Part shown: positions 39,093 to 49,831 of the stretch, piece by piece | How the letters are laid out: each line of letters begins with the position of its first letter | Numbering within the stretch: position 1 is the first letter of the stretch | NCBI RefSeq assembly: GCF_003813865.1 | Contig: NZ_RMVG01000005.1 | Location: forward strand, 62,001 to 126,000 | Direction: 5' to 3' | DNA length: 64,000 nucleotides | Origin: Candidatus Pantoea deserta | GTDB taxonomy: Bacteria > Pseudomonadota > Gammaproteobacteria > Enterobacterales > Enterobacteriaceae | Translations under genes and position numbers: made by a program | The notes under the pieces: generated by a model | Database searches by the model: none | Told to the model about the DNA's origin: nothing | What the model saw: the letters and a program-made list of their open reading frames with translations, nothing else

Positions 39093-39805
39093 TAAGCACC
39101 CAAATAGGCGCTGCGGACGGCTTCGTTGGAGAGCAGAGCTTCGCCAGTATCTTCGAGCACCACATGCCCGTTTTCCAGCACGTAGCCGCGATCCGCCAGC
39201 TTCAGCGCCTGGTTCGCGTTCTGCTCTACCAGGAAAATGGTCATCCCTTCCCTGCGCAGCTGCTCGATGGTGTCGAAAATCTGCTGGATAATAATCGGCG
39301 CCAGCCCCAGCGACGGCTCATCCAGTAGCAGCAGGCGCGGCTGGCTCATCAGCGCGCGGCCAATGGCCAGCATCTGCTGTTCGCCGCCGGACATGGTGCC
39401 CGCCCGCTGCACTTTACGCTCCGCCAGACGCGGAAAGAGTTCATAGACGCGCGCGATGCGCGTCTGATACTCCTGACGGCTGGCAAAAAAACCGCCCATC
39501 GCCAGGTTCTCTTCAACCGTCATGCGCGAAAACACGCGGCGGCCTTCCGGTACGATGGCGATCGCCTCGCGCATAATGCGCGCGGTTTGCCAGTCGGTGA
39601 TCGTCTTGCCGTCAAAGGTAATGGTGCCCTGAGTGGCGCGCGGCTCGCCACACAGCGTGCCGAGCAGCGTGGTTTTCCCCGCGCCGTTCGCGCCGATCAG
39701 GGTGACGATTTCGCCCTGGCTGATATGCAGGCTGACATTATGCAACGCCTGGATCTTGCCGTAGTGCGCGCTGACGTTGTTAACAGATAACATTGGGTTT
39801 GCCAT
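39092..39805 (-). CDS. livF: Branched-chain amino acid ABC transporter ATPase LivF
   Basis: 237-residue ATP-binding subunit: Walker A GANGAGKTT, signature MSGGEQQMLAIGRAL, Walker B LLLDEPSLGLAP. Works with LivG on LivHM for uptake of leucine, isoleucine and valine. Last gene of livKHMGF; two bases after livG. Confidence 0.97.
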   Translation of the reverse strand: MANPMLSVNNVSAHYGKIQALHNVSLHISQGEIVTLIGANGAGKTTLLGTLCGEPRATQGTITFDGKTITDWQTARIMREAIAIVPEGRRVFSRMTVEENLAMGGFFASRQEYQTRIARVYELFPRLAERKVQRAGTMSGGEQQMLAIGRALMSQPRLLLLDEPSLGLAPIIIQQIFDTIEQLRREGMTIFLVEQNANQALKLADRGYVLENGHVVLEDTGEALLSNEAVRSAYLGA

Positions 39806-39806
39806 G

Positions 39807-40574
39807 TTACGCCTCTCCTAAATAGGCTCGGATCACATCCGGATTGTTACGTACCTCTTCCGGCGTGCCATTAGCCAGCGGCGTACCCTGGTTTACTACG
39901 TAGATACGGTCAGAAATGCCCATCACCAGCTTCATATCGTGTTCGATCAGCAGTACGGAAACCTTGTGCTCGCCGCGCAGTTCGGCAATCAGTTCATCCA
40001 GCTCGTGCGTCTCTTTCGGGTTAAGTCCTGCCGCCGGTTCGTCCAGCATCAGGATCTCCGGGCGCGTTACCATACAGCGCGCAATCTCCAGACGACGCTG
40101 CTGGCCGTAGGCCAGATTGCCCGCCTGACGGTTGGCCAGGTCGAGCAGTCCGATGCGCTCCAGCCAGGTGGCCGCGCGATCCAGCGCTTCGCTCTCGCCG
40201 CGACGAAACGCCGGGGTTTTAAACAGGCCGGAAAACACGCCGCTTTTCAGGTGCTGATGCTGCGCCACCAGCAGGTTCTCAATCACCGTCATTTCACGGA
40301 ACAGACGCACATGCTGGAAAGTACGCACCACGCCCATACGCGCAATTTTCTGTCCAGGCAATCCTTCCAGATGCTGATCGCGCAGCCTGATGGTGCCGCC
40401 TGTAGGTTTGTAAAAGCCGGTCAGACAGTTAAAGACCGTAGTCTTCCCTGCGCCGTTCGGCCCAATCAGAGAGACGATCTCCTGCGGGCGCAGCTCCAGC
40501 GCCACGTTATTGACCGCCAGCAGGCCGCCGAAGCGCATCATCAGGCCGTCAACGGCTAATAAAGGCTGACTCAT
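39807..40574 (-). CDS. livG: Branched-chain amino acid ABC transporter ATPase LivG
   Basis: 255-residue ATP-binding subunit with Walker [10 protein letters not shown], signature [15 protein letters not shown] (the LivG-type variant of LSGGQ), and Walker [13 protein letters not shown]. It overlaps livM by four bases (ATGA). Confidence 0.97.
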   Translation of the reverse strand: MSQPLLAVDGLMMRFGGLLAVNNVALELRPQEIVSLIGPNGAGKTTVFNCLTGFYKPTGGTIRLRDQHLEGLPGQKIARMGVVRTFQHVRLFREMTVIENLLVAQHQHLKSGVFSGLFKTPAFRRGESEALDRAATWLERIGLLDLANRQAGNLAYGQQRRLEIARCMVTRPEILMLDEPAAGLNPKETHELDELIAELRGEHKVSVLLIEHDMKLVMGISDRIYVVNQGTPLANGTPEEVRNNPDVIRAYLGEA

Positions 40575-41839
40575 GCCTGCTCTCCTTGTTTCTGCTTCAG
40601 TTTCAGATGAGGACGTTTCATCGGCAGCAGCCCCTGAGGACGCCAGATCATCATCAGCACCATCAGACCGCCCAGCACCAGCATGCTGTATTCATTCAGG
40701 TCACGCATCAGCTCACGCGACACTACCAGCAGGATGGCGGCGAGGATCACGGCGAACTGTGAACCCATACCGCCCAGCACCACAATCGCCAGCACGAAGG
40801 CCGATTCCACAAAGGTAAAGGATTCCGGGCTGACGAAGCCCTGGCGCGCCGCGAACAGCGTTCCGGCGAAGCCGGCAAAGGCCGCGCTGATGGTAAAGGC
40901 GGTCAGCTTGATGCGCGTCGGGCTAAGACCGAGCGAACGGCAGGCGATCTCATCCTCGCGCAGCGCTTCCCAGGCGCGGCCAAGCGGCATACGCAGCAGG
41001 CGGTTGATGACAAACAGCGTCAGCGCCACCAGCAGCAGCGCCACCAGGTAGAGGAAAATCACGCGGTCGCTGGGATCGTATTTCAGGCCAAAAAATTCAT
41101 GGAAGGTGCTCCAGCCGCCTTCAGACACTTTGCGCCCAAACTCCAGGCCGAACAGCGAGGGTTTTGGGATCTGCGCAATGCCGTTAGGCCCGCCGGTAAT
41201 GGCGGTGTTGTTCAGCAGCAGGATACGCACAATCTCGCCGAAGCCGAGCGTCACAATCGCCAGATAGTCTCCGCGCAGGCGCAGCACCGGGAAGCCGAGC
41301 AGCAGGCCAAACAGCGCCGCCACCATGCCCGCCAGCGGCAGGCACTCCCAGAAGCCAAGGCCAAAATAGTGGTTCAGCAGCGCAAAGGTGTAGGCGCCGA
41401 TGGCGTAGAAGCCGCCGTAGCCCAGCACCAGCAGGCCGGAAAGTCCCACCACAACGTTCAGCCCCAGACCAAGCATCACGTAGATCAGCGTCAGCGTGGC
41501 GATGTCCACCGCGCCACGCGACACGAAAAATGGCCAGGCCACCGCCGCGACGATTAACGCCAGCATAAACAGCTTCTGCTTTGGCGTAGATCCGTCGATG
41601 CCGGGCAGCACCAGCGCCGGGCCGGACATCTTTTTCAGGCCGCGCTGCCAGAACGGGCGCAGCAGCTGAAACAGAAACACCACGGCGCAGCCGACAAAAA
41701 TCCAGTTCCAGCGCACGTCTCCGGCGCTCTGCACCACCAGCTGCGTGCCATCAAGCCCCAGCCGCATGCCCATAAAGAAGCTGGCCAGCACCAGCAGCAT
41801 CACGGAGGAGAGCAGCGCATTGATAAAGGAGGATTTCAT
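40571..41839 (-). CDS. livM: Branched-chain amino acid ABC transporter permease LivM
   Basis: 422-residue permease with an N-terminal extension (DUF3382-like, three hydrophobic segments) before the core BPD-transp-2 domain. Core motifs: [20 protein letters not shown] and the cytoplasmic loop [17 protein letters not shown]. Overlaps livH by four bases. Confidence 0.97.
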   Translation of the reverse strand: MKSSFINALLSSVMLLVLASFFMGMRLGLDGTQLVVQSAGDVRWNWIFVGCAVVFLFQLLRPFWQRGLKKMSGPALVLPGIDGSTPKQKLFMLALIVAAVAWPFFVSRGAVDIATLTLIYVMLGLGLNVVVGLSGLLVLGYGGFYAIGAYTFALLNHYFGLGFWECLPLAGMVAALFGLLLGFPVLRLRGDYLAIVTLGFGEIVRILLLNNTAITGGPNGIAQIPKPSLFGLEFGRKVSEGGWSTFHEFFGLKYDPSDRVIFLYLVALLLVALTLFVINRLLRMPLGRAWEALREDEIACRSLGLSPTRIKLTAFTISAAFAGFAGTLFAARQGFVSPESFTFVESAFVLAIVVLGGMGSQFAVILAAILLVVSRELMRDLNEYSMLVLGGLMVLMMIWRPQGLLPMKRPHLKLKQKQGEQA

Positions 41840-42762
41840 ACTTTTTCTACCTCCGGGCGACCCAGAATGCCGGTCGGCATGACCAGCAGCACGACAATCA
41901 GCAGCGCGAACGAGACCACGTCTTTATATTCGGTGCTCAGATAGGCCGAGGTCAGCGCTTCAGCGATACCAAGCACCAGGCCGCCGATCATCGCGCCGGG
42001 AATACTGCCGATGCCGCCCAGTACCGCGGCGGTAAAGGCTTTCATCCCGGCCATAAAACCGATAAAGGGGTTAATCGAGCCGTAGAACTGGCCAAGCAGC
42101 ACGCCCGCTACCGCCGCCATCGCTGCGCCGATAACAAAGGTCAGCGAAATCACGCGGTCGGTGTTGATGCCGAGCAGGCTCGCCATCTTCAGATCTTCGG
42201 CGCAGGCGCGACAGGCGCGGCCCATGCGCGAATAGCGGATAAACAGCGTCAGCGCCAGCATCGCCAGGAAGGTCACCAGCCAGATCACAATCTGCATCGT
42301 GGACACGGTGGCGGCAAAGCCGTTGCTCTGTCCCAGCGTCCACTGGCCGGTGATCAGGCTCGGCAGCGCGAGGTCGCGCGATCCCTGGGTCAGGCTGACG
42401 TAGTTTTGCAGGAAGATCGACATGCCGATAGCGGAGATCAGCGCGATCAGGCGCTTTGAGGATCGCACGGGCTTATAGGCCACGCGCTCAATACTCCAGC
42501 CATAGGCGCTGGAGATCAGAATCGCCATCACAAAGCTCGCGGCGATCATCAGCCAGCCGGTGTCGATGCCCATCATCATCAGGGCGGCGATTACGATAAA
42601 GGAGACATAGCTGCCGATCATATAAACCTCGCCGTGGGCGAAGTTGATCATGCCGATAATGCCGTAAACCATGGTGTAACCGATGGCGATCAGCGCGTAG
42701 GTGCTGCCGAGGGTAACCCCGTTAAGCATCTGCTGAATGAAATAAAGAACTTGCTCGGACAT
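41836..42762 (-). CDS. livH: Branched-chain amino acid ABC transporter permease LivH
   Basis: Starting at the ATG at 42762 the protein has 308 residues, the E. coli length and start sequence (MSEQ). Core motifs: [51 protein letters not shown]. It forms the inner-membrane channel with LivM. Expression may be lowered relative to livK by the hairpin in the 71-base gap. Confidence 0.97.
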   Translation of the reverse strand: MSEQVLYFIQQMLNGVTLGSTYALIAIGYTMVYGIIGMINFAHGEVYMIGSYVSFIVIAALMMMGIDTGWLMIAASFVMAILISSAYGWSIERVAYKPVRSSKRLIALISAIGMSIFLQNYVSLTQGSRDLALPSLITGQWTLGQSNGFAATVSTMQIVIWLVTFLAMLALTLFIRYSRMGRACRACAEDLKMASLLGINTDRVISLTFVIGAAMAAVAGVLLGQFYGSINPFIGFMAGMKAFTAAVLGGIGSIPGAMIGGLVLGIAEALTSAYLSTEYKDVVSFALLIVVLLVMPTGILGRPEVEKV

Positions 42763-42787
42763 AGTGAGGACCTGCATAAGAACGGGA

Positions 42788-42816
42788 AAATCCCCTGCCG
42801 CTGCGGCAAGGGATTT
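42788..42816 (-). terminator. Hairpin between livK and livH
   Basis: A 12-pair stem with one mismatch (AAATCCC...GGGATTT outside, TGCCG...CGGCA inside), with four T following on the minus strand. Probably a partial terminator or processing signal that gives excess binding protein. Confidence 0.6.
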
Positions 42817-42833
42817 GTCTGCCGATAGGACGA

Positions 42834-43961
42834 TTACTTAACCGCGGTAGAAGAACCGTCTTTGTGCCATTTGAACACGCCGAACTCGAAGCCTTTCAGA
42901 TCGCCTTTCTGGTCCCAGCTCAGGTTACCCATCACTGTCGGCACTGGCTCGCCAGCCTTCAGATTTTTTGCAATCTCTTCCGGCTCGTCGCTCTTGCTGC
43001 GCTCGATACCCGCCACCAGCGACTGAATAGCCGCATAGGTGGTCCAGACAAATGGACCGGTCGGATCTTTACGGTTCTGCGCGCTGTTGGTTTTGATCGC
43101 GTCGACGATCGCCTTGTTCTCCGGCAGCTGGTCGTAGCGCTTCGGCAGCGTCACATAGATGCCTTCCGACGCGTCGCCCGCGATGTTGGAGAGCGAAGCG
43201 TTACCCACGCCTTCCGGTCCCATAAAGCCGGCTTTCAGACCCGCAGCCTTCGCCTGGCGCAGGATCTGGCCCATCTCCGGGTAGTAGCCGCCGTAGTAGA
43301 CAAAATCCACGTTTTCTTTCTTCAGGCGCGCGATCAGCGTCGAGAAGTCTTTATCGCCGGCGGTGATGCCTTCAAACAGCACTACGTTGCCGCCTTTCGC
43401 CTTCAGGGTTTTTTGCACCGATTCCGCCAGACCCTGACCGTACTGCTGTTTGTCGTGCACGACGGCAATACGTTTGGGTTTGATCTCGTCGAGAATATAG
43501 TTAGCCGCGGTCGGTCCCTGATCGGAGTCCAGCCCGGTGGTGCGCATAATGGTCTCGTAACCGCGAGCGGTCAGCTCTGGCGCGGTGGCGGCCGGAGTAA
43601 TCATCAGCACGCCTTCGTCGTTGTAGATGTCAGACGCAGGCTGAGTAGAAGAGGAGCAAAGATGGCCGATAACGTATTTGATCCCGTCGTTGACGACCTT
43701 GTTCGCCACCGCAACGGCCTGTTTCGGATCGCAGGCGTCGTCATATTCCACGCCCACCAGTTTGTCGCCGTTCACGCCGCCTTTGGCGTTAATGTCCTTG
43801 ATTGCCTGCGCGGCGCCGGTGAACTGCATATCGCCATACTGCGCCACCGGACCGGTTACGGCGCCGACAATAGCGACTTTGATATCGGCAGCCAGGGCGG
43901 CCTGGCTCATCGCCAGCGCAACGCAACCCGCCAGTAATGCGCGGCCTTTACTCATTTTCAT
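42834..43961 (-). CDS. livK: Branched-chain amino acid-binding periplasmic protein (LivJ/LivK type)
   Basis: 375-residue precursor with a signal peptide ending near QAALAAD. Mature segments [20 protein letters not shown] and [16 protein letters not shown] are typical of the leucine-specific and Leu/Ile/Val-binding proteins. Position next to livH suggests livK, but the signal peptide and several segments ([28 protein letters not shown]) look more like E. coli LivJ. E. coli has both; here no second copy lies near rpoH, so this protein may serve the whole transporter. Confidence 0.92.
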   Translation of the reverse strand: MKMSKGRALLAGCVALAMSQAALAADIKVAIVGAVTGPVAQYGDMQFTGAAQAIKDINAKGGVNGDKLVGVEYDDACDPKQAVAVANKVVNDGIKYVIGHLCSSSTQPASDIYNDEGVLMITPAATAPELTARGYETIMRTTGLDSDQGPTAANYILDEIKPKRIAVVHDKQQYGQGLAESVQKTLKAKGGNVVLFEGITAGDKDFSTLIARLKKENVDFVYYGGYYPEMGQILRQAKAAGLKAGFMGPEGVGNASLSNIAGDASEGIYVTLPKRYDQLPENKAIVDAIKTNSAQNRKDPTGPFVWTTYAAIQSLVAGIERSKSDEPEEIAKNLKAGEPVPTVMGNLSWDQKGDLKGFEFGVFKWHKDGSSTAVK

Positions 43962-44362
43962 GCGGACTTCCCCATCTTGTTGTGTCTGTGATTTGTGGTT
44001 TGCTTTGCGTACCAGATAAAGCCGAAAAATGATGTGTTATGAACGATTTAGCGCGCTTTTCTGGTTTTCTTTGCTAATAAGGCTTTATTTTTCAGGTTAT
44101 TAAACAGGAAGTTTCTTCTGTAAATCAACTGACACATTGGGAAATAGCCCCTGCCTACAGCATAATCATCTGGTTGTTTCGCAGGATTTACCGCCACTTC
44201 CCCAGCGCGTTATGCTGGCTTTTGCGTCACTTTTTATGCTTTACCTCCATTATCCTGGCATCCAGACCATCTTTTGACCTGTTTTAACAGCAAAAAAGTG
44301 ATGGCGCTCTGGCTGTATAAATTCGCTACACTATGCCCTTTCGACTAGTACAGGTGTTTGTT
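43962..44362. other. Divergent regulatory gap livK / panM
   Basis: About 400 bases without a gene, AT-richer than the flanks, with several A/T runs on both strands. It must contain the livK promoter (Lrp-controlled in E. coli) and the panM promoter. I could not mark Lrp sites with confidence. The stretch TATAAATTCGCTACACT at about 44316-44332 may be a -10 region for panM. Confidence 0.4.
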
Positions 44363-44749
44363 ATGAAACTCACGATTCTGCGCCTGACAACGCTGAGCCA
44401 GCAGGACCAGATCGATCTGGCTAAAATCTGGCCGAATGAGGATATTGCGGCGCTGGAAAAGAGCCTGAATGAGAACAGCCGGATTTATGCCGCGCGCTTC
44501 AATGAGCGGTTGCTGGGGGCGCTGAAGCTGGCGATCGCCGGAACGCAGGGCAAGATTTCTCAGCTGGAGGTGCGCGAGGTGACGCGCCGCCGTGGAGTAG
44601 GCCAGTATCTGCTGGAAGAGACGATGGCGCAGAACGGGTCGATTTCTGACTGGTGGGTGGCCGATGACGGCAGCGCGGATCAGAGCGAGCGCGCCGCGTT
44701 TATGCAGGCCTGCGGCTTTCGCGCGCAGGCGGATGGCTGGGTAAAATAG
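44363..44749 (+). CDS. panM: Aspartate 1-decarboxylase maturation/regulation factor PanM (PanZ)
   Basis: 128-residue GNAT-fold protein. PanM binds acetyl-CoA and promotes self-cleavage of PanD, which makes beta-alanine for pantothenate and coenzyme A. The start at 44363 gives MKLTILRL, matching E. coli; an in-frame ATG ten codons upstream is unlikely. The motif REVTRRRGVGQYLLEE carries the acetyl-CoA loop; RIYAARFNERLL is also diagnostic. Converges with rpoH. Confidence 0.95.
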   Translation: MKLTILRLTTLSQQDQIDLAKIWPNEDIAALEKSLNENSRIYAARFNERLLGALKLAIAGTQGKISQLEVREVTRRRGVGQYLLEETMAQNGSISDWWVADDGSADQSERAAFMQACGFRAQADGWVK

Positions 44750-44754
44750 CGGGC

Positions 44755-44785
44755 AAAAAAAAGGGCGACTGCGCGTCGCCCGTTT
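44755..44785. terminator. Terminator of rpoH (also panM)
   Basis: Stem GGGCGAC / GTCGCCC with a 5-base loop; on the minus strand it is followed by eight T residues, on the plus strand by GTTTTC. Strong for rpoH, weaker for panM. Confidence 0.9.
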
Positions 44786-44788
44786 TCG

Positions 44789-45646
44789 CTATGCTTCTAT
44801 CGCCATGCGCAGTTTTTTCATGGCGTTCTTTTCCAGCTGCCGCACACGTTCGGCCGACACGCCGTAGCGATCCGCCAGCTCCTGCAACGTGGTTTTATTG
44901 TCTTCGTCCAGCCAGCGGGCGCGAATAATGTGCTGGCTGCGCTCATCAAGACCCAGCATCGCATCGCTCAGCTTATCCGCCGCGTGCGACTCCCAGTTAT
45001 CTTCTTCGATGCCATCGGCGAAGTCTGAGGTCTTGTCCTGAAGATAGAGCACCGGCGCCATCGCTTTGCCTTCGCCGCTCTCATCGTCGGCGGACATATC
45101 GAAGGTCATATCCTGCGCGGCCATACGCGATTCCATTTCGCGCACGTCTTTGCTGCTCACGCCCAGTTCACGCGCGACCATTTCGACTTCATCCTGGTTG
45201 AACCAGCCCAGACGCTGCTTGGTTTTGCGCAGGTTAAAGAACAGCTTACGCTGTGCCTTGGTCGTCGCGACCTTCACGATACGCCAGTTACGCAGCACGT
45301 ATTCGTGAATCTCGGCTTTAATCCAGTGCACGGCAAAAGAGACCAGACGCACGCCCACTTCAGGATTAAAGCGACGCACCGCCTTCATCAGGCCGATGTT
45401 CCCTTCCTGAATCAGGTCCGCCTGCGGCAGGCCGTAACCGGAATAATTACGAGCGATATGAACTACAAAGCGCAGGTGAGACAGGATCAGCGTCTTAGCC
45501 GCATCCAGATCGCCCTGGTAATGCAGCCGTTCAGCCAGCGCTTTTTCCTCTTCTGCCGACAGCATCGGCCAGACATTGGCAGCCCGAACGTAAGATTCCA
45601 GGTTACCAAGAGGAGCAATAGCTAAAGTTTGCATTTCTTTGGTCAT
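44789..45646 (-). CDS. rpoH: RNA polymerase heat-shock sigma factor (sigma 32)
   Basis: 285 residues, near-identical to E. coli in the core. Region 2 ([20 protein letters not shown], then [13 protein letters not shown]), the RpoH box QRKLFFNLR, and region 4 helix-turn-helix ([20 protein letters not shown]) are visible. It directs transcription of chaperones and proteases. In E. coli its translation is controlled by an mRNA thermosensor spanning the start and early coding region; this was not folded here. Upstream are a sigma-E-type promoter and two DnaA boxes. Confidence 0.98.
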   Translation of the reverse strand: MTKEMQTLAIAPLGNLESYVRAANVWPMLSAEEEKALAERLHYQGDLDAAKTLILSHLRFVVHIARNYSGYGLPQADLIQEGNIGLMKAVRRFNPEVGVRLVSFAVHWIKAEIHEYVLRNWRIVKVATTKAQRKLFFNLRKTKQRLGWFNQDEVEMVARELGVSSKDVREMESRMAAQDMTFDMSADDESGEGKAMAPVLYLQDKTSDFADGIEEDNWESHAADKLSDAMLGLDERSQHIIRARWLDEDNKTTLQELADRYGVSAERVRQLEKNAMKKLRMAIEA

Positions 45647-45745
45647 TCAAACCCTCACAATGGTTATTAAGTTGCTGCGTCTTCCCTTTGAGCAGACGTT
45701 ACCTTAAGTCAACGCCGGGGAAAATCCGAAAGCAATCTGTGCTAC

Positions 45746-45773
45746 TGAGAGTAGCAAAGTTATCCACAAGTTC
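45746..45773 (-). promoter_or_regulatory. Sigma-E-type promoter of rpoH
   Basis: Minus-strand -35 GAACTT (45768-45773) and -10 TCTCA (45746-45750), 17 bases apart, in the position and context of the E. coli rpoH P3 promoter (GAACTTGTGGATAA). It predicts an mRNA leader of about 95 bases. Confidence 0.7.
45760..45768 (+). promoter_or_regulatory. DnaA box 1 in the rpoH promoter region
   Basis: TTATCCACA, the perfect R1-type DnaA box. It touches the sigma-E -35 element. DnaA control of rpoH promoters is described in E. coli. Confidence 0.7.
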
Positions 45774-45790
45774 AACTTTAACAGTGAATA

Positions 45791-45799
45791 TTTTACACA
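45791..45799 (+). promoter_or_regulatory. DnaA box 2 in the rpoH promoter region
   Basis: TTTTACACA fits the TTWTNCACA consensus, same orientation as box 1 and 31 bases from it. Confidence 0.5.
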
Positions 45800-45888
45800 C
45801 AGATGACAACCAGGGAAGAGAGGAGGTTCCTCTGCGCCCGGATCGTCGGCAGCAGAGGAACATTATACCAAAAAAACGTTGCAGGCGG

Positions 45889-46872
45889 TTACTGGGGCGT
45901 AAATCGACGTAAATGTTGCACGGTCGCCAGCCAGGCGGCGATCCAGCCGATGATCGCCGCAATCAGCAGCAGCAGCAGCCCTTCGTCCCAGGCGAAACCT
46001 TCCAGCACGAAGGTGGTGCCAAATACCTGCGCCACCTGCGCCACCACGGATTGCAGCCGCAGCACCAGGACTTCGGAGAGGATCAGCGACAGAACCGCGC
46101 CGCTAAAACCCAGCAGCGCCCCGCCGTACAGGAACGGGCGCAGAATAAAGCCGTCGGTAGCGCCGATCAGCTTCTGGACGTTGATGGTATCGCGGCGGGC
46201 AAAGATGCTGAGCCGCACGCTGTTGCCAATCACCAGGAATACCGCGACGATCATCAGGATGCCGATCATAGAGGCGACCTGGCCGACCAGACCGGTCAGC
46301 GCCGCAAGACGGGCAAACCAGCTGTCATCCATCCGCACTTCATCAACGCCCTGCACTTTCGCCACCGTGTCGCGCAGGTTCTGCATGGTGTCGCTGTTCT
46401 GGAAGTTCAGCTTTGGCGTGATGATGGCGACCGCCGGCAGCGGGTTTTGCTCCAGCATATCCATCGCGCCGCCGAAACCTGACCAGTTGCGGAACTCATT
46501 CAGCGCCTCTTCCCGCGTCAGGTAGTTGACGTTATCCACGCCATCGACCTGCTTCAGCTGCGCCACCACGTTTTCCGCCGCGCTGTCGTCCAGCGTTTTT
46601 GACAGATAGACCGTCAGCTGCGGCGCGGGATACCACTGCGTCGCGGCCTGACTGACGTTTTTCCATACCATATAGCAGACGCTGGGCAGCGTCAGAGAGA
46701 TGGCGATGACCATTACGGTCAGCAGCGTCGCCAGAGGCTGACGGTACATATCCGACAGCGTGCCGCGCCAGGCGTAGCGCCACTGTTCCTGCCAGCCGCC
46801 CTTCAGCGCTTTGCTTTTGGACGGCGCTTTCGCTTTTGGCGCTGCGGGGCGCTTGTTGCGTTTATTGACCAT
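45889..46872 (-). CDS. ftsX: Cell division protein FtsX
   Basis: With the start at 46872 it has 327 residues; this ATG has GGAGG five bases before it and lies inside the end of ftsE. Four membrane segments (one near residue 60, three in the C-terminal third) and a periplasmic domain between the first two. The conserved [34 protein letters not shown] and [13 protein letters not shown] are visible. FtsEX couples ATP hydrolysis to activation of the amidases that split septal peptidoglycan. The N-terminal cytoplasmic tail is shorter than in E. coli (352 residues). Three more in-frame codons of similar quality lie upstream. Confidence 0.95.
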   Translation of the reverse strand: MVNKRNKRPAAPKAKAPSKSKALKGGWQEQWRYAWRGTLSDMYRQPLATLLTVMVIAISLTLPSVCYMVWKNVSQAATQWYPAPQLTVYLSKTLDDSAAENVVAQLKQVDGVDNVNYLTREEALNEFRNWSGFGGAMDMLEQNPLPAVAIITPKLNFQNSDTMQNLRDTVAKVQGVDEVRMDDSWFARLAALTGLVGQVASMIGILMIVAVFLVIGNSVRLSIFARRDTINVQKLIGATDGFILRPFLYGGALLGFSGAVLSLILSEVLVLRLQSVVAQVAQVFGTTFVLEGFAWDEGLLLLLIAAIIGWIAAWLATVQHLRRFTPQ

Positions 46873-47530
46873 CATGGCCTCCATGCAGACGTCCCTGATT
46901 GAGCGTCATCACGCGATAGCGGCGACGCGCGATCAGCCCGCTGTCGTGCGTCGCCATCAGCACGGTCACGCCAACGCGGTTGAACTCTTCAAACAGGCGC
47001 AGAATATCTTCTGACAGCGCGTCATCAAGGTTGCCGGTGGGTTCATCGGCCAGCAGTACGGCGGGCTTGTTTACCACCGCGCGCGCAATGCCGACGCGCT
47101 GCTGTTCACCGCCGGAGAGCTGAATCGGAAAACTTTTCGCCTTGTCGAGCAGGCCGACTTTATCCAGCGCCGCCGACACGCGACGGCGTATATCTTCGCC
47201 GCTGGCGCCGGAGATAATCAGCGGGATCGCCACGTTGTCATAGACGGAGCGATCCATCAGCAGGTGGTGATCCTGAAAAATCATCCCGATCTGGCGACGC
47301 AGAAAGGGCACCTCGCTGTGGCGCAGTCGCGATATGTCATGTCCGCTAAACCAAATCTGGCCCGCGCTTGGACGCTCAATGCCACAAATCAGCTTCAGCA
47401 GGGTACTCTTACCGGCCCCGGAGTGACCGGTAAGAAACGCCATTTCGCCGGGGCGCAGATGAAAATCCACCCCCTGTAGCGCCTGACGCCCACCGAGATA
47501 TGCCTTACTGACCTCTTCAAAGCGAATCAT
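46862..47530 (-). CDS. ftsE: Cell division ATP-binding protein FtsE
   Basis: 222-residue ABC ATPase: Walker [10 protein letters not shown], signature [15 protein letters not shown], Walker [13 protein letters not shown]. Partners FtsX at the divisome. It begins five bases after ftsY and overlaps ftsX, forming the ftsYEX operon as in E. coli. Confidence 0.98.
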   Translation of the reverse strand: MIRFEEVSKAYLGGRQALQGVDFHLRPGEMAFLTGHSGAGKSTLLKLICGIERPSAGQIWFSGHDISRLRHSEVPFLRRQIGMIFQDHHLLMDRSVYDNVAIPLIISGASGEDIRRRVSAALDKVGLLDKAKSFPIQLSGGEQQRVGIARAVVNKPAVLLADEPTGNLDDALSEDILRLFEEFNRVGVTVLMATHDSGLIARRRYRVMTLNQGRLHGGHDGQ

Positions 47531-47535
47531 CCCAA

Positions 47536-48996
47536 TTAGTCCTCTCGGGCAAACAGTGCCTCAATAAAATCCTCAGCCTTGAAGGGCCGTAAATCCTCAA
47601 TGCCTTCACCCACGCCGATATAGCGGATCGGAATACCGAACTGATCGGCCACCGAGAAGATCACGCCGCCTTTCGCCGTGCCGTCCAGCTTGGTCAGGGT
47701 AATCCCGGTCAGGCCTACCGCTTCATGGAACAGCTTCGCCTGGCTGATGGCGTTCTGGCCGGTGCTGGCGTCGATGGTGAGCATGACCTCATGCGGCGCC
47801 TCTTCATCCAGCTTTTTCATCACGCGGGTGATTTTCTTCAGCTCTTCCATCAGGTGCGATTTGTTCTGCAAGCGCCCTGCCGTATCGGCAATCAGAACGT
47901 CGATGCCGCGCGCTTTCGCCGCCTGAATGGCGTCGAAGATCACCGAAGCAGAATCTGCGCCGGTATGCTGCGCCACCACGGGAATACTGTTGCGCTCGCC
48001 CCACACCTGCAACTGTTCGACCGCCGCCGCGCGGAAGGTATCGCCCGCCGCCAGCATCACCGATTTGCCCTGCGCCTGATACTGGCGCGCCAGCTTGCCG
48101 ATGGTAGTGGTTTTACCCACGCCGTTCACGCCGACCATCAGAATGACAAAAGGCGTTTTGCCGCTGATGTCGAGCGGCGCATCGACTTTTGCCAGAATGC
48201 CGGACATCTCTGCTTTCAGCAGGCCATAGAGCGCTTCCGCGTCACGCAGCTGCTTGCGGTTCGCCTGCTGGGTAAGATTAGTAATAATGCGGCGCGTGGT
48301 TTCCACGCCGACGTCGGCGATTAACAGCTGCTCTTCCAGCTCTTCGAACAGCTCATCATCAATTTTTTTACCGCGGAACAGGCTGATAAAGCCGGAGCCG
48401 AGATTCTGTCGGGTTTTTACCAGACTGCGCTTCAGGCGAGCAAAGAAGCCCTCTTTGGTGGGGCGCTCCTGTTCCTGAACGACAACGGGCGCGGCGGCGA
48501 GCGGCAGATCGCTGACGGTGCTCTGCGCCTCTTCTTCCGCGTCTTCTGCGATGATCTCTTCCGCCGCTTCATCCTGCGGCGCTTCCGCCAGCGCCAGCGC
48601 GGCCAGCTCTTCTTCATCCAGCGGCTGCTCGTCTTCCGGCAGGAAATCTTCTTCTACCGGCGCCGGCATCAGCTCCGGCTCTTGCTCCGGCACGATTTCG
48701 TCCAGCGGGGCGATAACCTCAGCGTCCTGCGCCGCCTGCGCGGTTTCTTCAACGTTCTGCGCGATCTCTTCGCCGTTTGACTCCGCAGCCGTCGGCTCTT
48801 CAGTGCGCGCTGACTCTTCACGCTGCGCCTCAGCGACCTGCTCGGTGACCTCAACGGTGTGCGCCGCGTCAGTTTCCGCCTGCGTTAACGCCGCGTCCTG
48901 CGACGCGGGTTCTGCTGTTTCAGCAGGCTGTTGCTTTTCTTCTTCTTTGCCAAATCCCAGCCAGGAAAAAAAGCCACGTTTCTTCTCTTTTGCCAT
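47536..48996 (-). CDS. ftsY: Signal recognition particle receptor FtsY
   Basis: SRP receptor GTPase that docks ribosome-nascent chains at the inner membrane. Starting at MAKEKKRGFFSWLGFGK (ATG at 48996) it has 486 residues; the frame is open 41 codons upstream without similarity. Residues about 15-190 form a very acidic A-domain rich in Glu, Ala and Gln, followed by the N domain and G domain: GVNGVGKTTTIGKLA, DTAGRLQNK, TKLDGTAKGG. The acidic domain is of variable length in the family. Confidence 0.97.
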   Translation of the reverse strand: MAKEKKRGFFSWLGFGKEEEKQQPAETAEPASQDAALTQAETDAAHTVEVTEQVAEAQREESARTEEPTAAESNGEEIAQNVEETAQAAQDAEVIAPLDEIVPEQEPELMPAPVEEDFLPEDEQPLDEEELAALALAEAPQDEAAEEIIAEDAEEEAQSTVSDLPLAAAPVVVQEQERPTKEGFFARLKRSLVKTRQNLGSGFISLFRGKKIDDELFEELEEQLLIADVGVETTRRIITNLTQQANRKQLRDAEALYGLLKAEMSGILAKVDAPLDISGKTPFVILMVGVNGVGKTTTIGKLARQYQAQGKSVMLAAGDTFRAAAVEQLQVWGERNSIPVVAQHTGADSASVIFDAIQAAKARGIDVLIADTAGRLQNKSHLMEELKKITRVMKKLDEEAPHEVMLTIDASTGQNAISQAKLFHEAVGLTGITLTKLDGTAKGGVIFSVADQFGIPIRYIGVGEGIEDLRPFKAEDFIEALFARED

Positions 48997-49231
48997 TGTG
49001 TGACCACACTCCTCGATGGCTAAATCCCGGTCGCTCGCTGTTCCCAGGGGATAAAAATTAGCTCTGGTTTTTACCGCCAAAAGGGCGAAAAACGGCAGAA
49101 TTATGTATGACTTCAGCAACTCACTAGTCTAACACTTTCCAGCCAGCGCACCACAGCACCCTTTTTTACCGTTTCTTCTCACCGATTCGCCCGTTAAACT
49201 ACGCAACAAATTATGACGAGTTGTGAGCAAG

Positions 49232-49831
49232 ATGAGTAAAACTCCCCGTGGCACAGGCGGTGCCGGACAAATCCGCATTATCGGCGGCCGGTGGCGTGGA
49301 CGAAAACTGCCGGTGCCAGACAGCGCCGGGCTGCGCCCGACCACCGATCGCGTGCGTGAAACCCTGTTTAACTGGCTGGCGCCGGTCTTGCAGCAGGCGC
49401 GCTGTCTCGACTGCTTTGCCGGCAGCGGCGCGCTTGGACTGGAAGCGCTGTCGCGCCATGCCGCCTCGGTGACGCTGCTGGAGCTGGAACGTCCCGTCGC
49501 GCAGCAGCTGGAGAAGAACCTGGCTACTCTGAACGCCAGCGACGCGCAGGTTATCAATGCCAATACCCTTAACTGGCTGGCCGGTTCCGGTCAGCCTTAC
49601 GATGTGGTCTTTGTCGATCCGCCGTTTCGCAAAGGTTTGCTGGAGCAGACGCTACAGCTGCTGGAGCAGAACGGCTGGCTGGCGGAAGAGGCGATGATTT
49701 ATGTTGAGAGCGAAGTCGAACAGGGCACGCCGCCCGTCCCGGCTGGCTGGACGCTGCATCGCGAAAAAATCGCCGGACAAGTGGCGTATCGTTTATATCA
49801 CCGACAACAGGAGACATCTGATGTTGCTTAA
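49232..49831 (+). CDS. rsmD: 16S rRNA (guanine966-N2)-methyltransferase RsmD
   Basis: 199 residues from the ATG at 49232; a GTG three codons upstream is also possible. The SAM-binding motif is CLDCFAGSGALGLEALSR, and the catalytic motif of N2-guanine methylases is FVDPPF. GQIRIIGGRWRGRKL near the N-terminus is diagnostic. Divergent from ftsY by 235 bases; overlaps yhhL by 11 bases. Confidence 0.96.
   Translation: MSKTPRGTGGAGQIRIIGGRWRGRKLPVPDSAGLRPTTDRVRETLFNWLAPVLQQARCLDCFAGSGALGLEALSRHAASVTLLELERPVAQQLEKNLATLNASDAQVINANTLNWLAGSGQPYDVVFVDPPFRKGLLEQTLQLLEQNGWLAEEAMIYVESEVEQGTPPVPAGWTLHREKIAGQVAYRLYHRQQETSDVA

Noticed and set aside
38754..39165. Overlapping minus-strand frames upstream of ugpB
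   Set aside because: They translate the two copies of the intergenic repeat and give the same peptide fragments twice.
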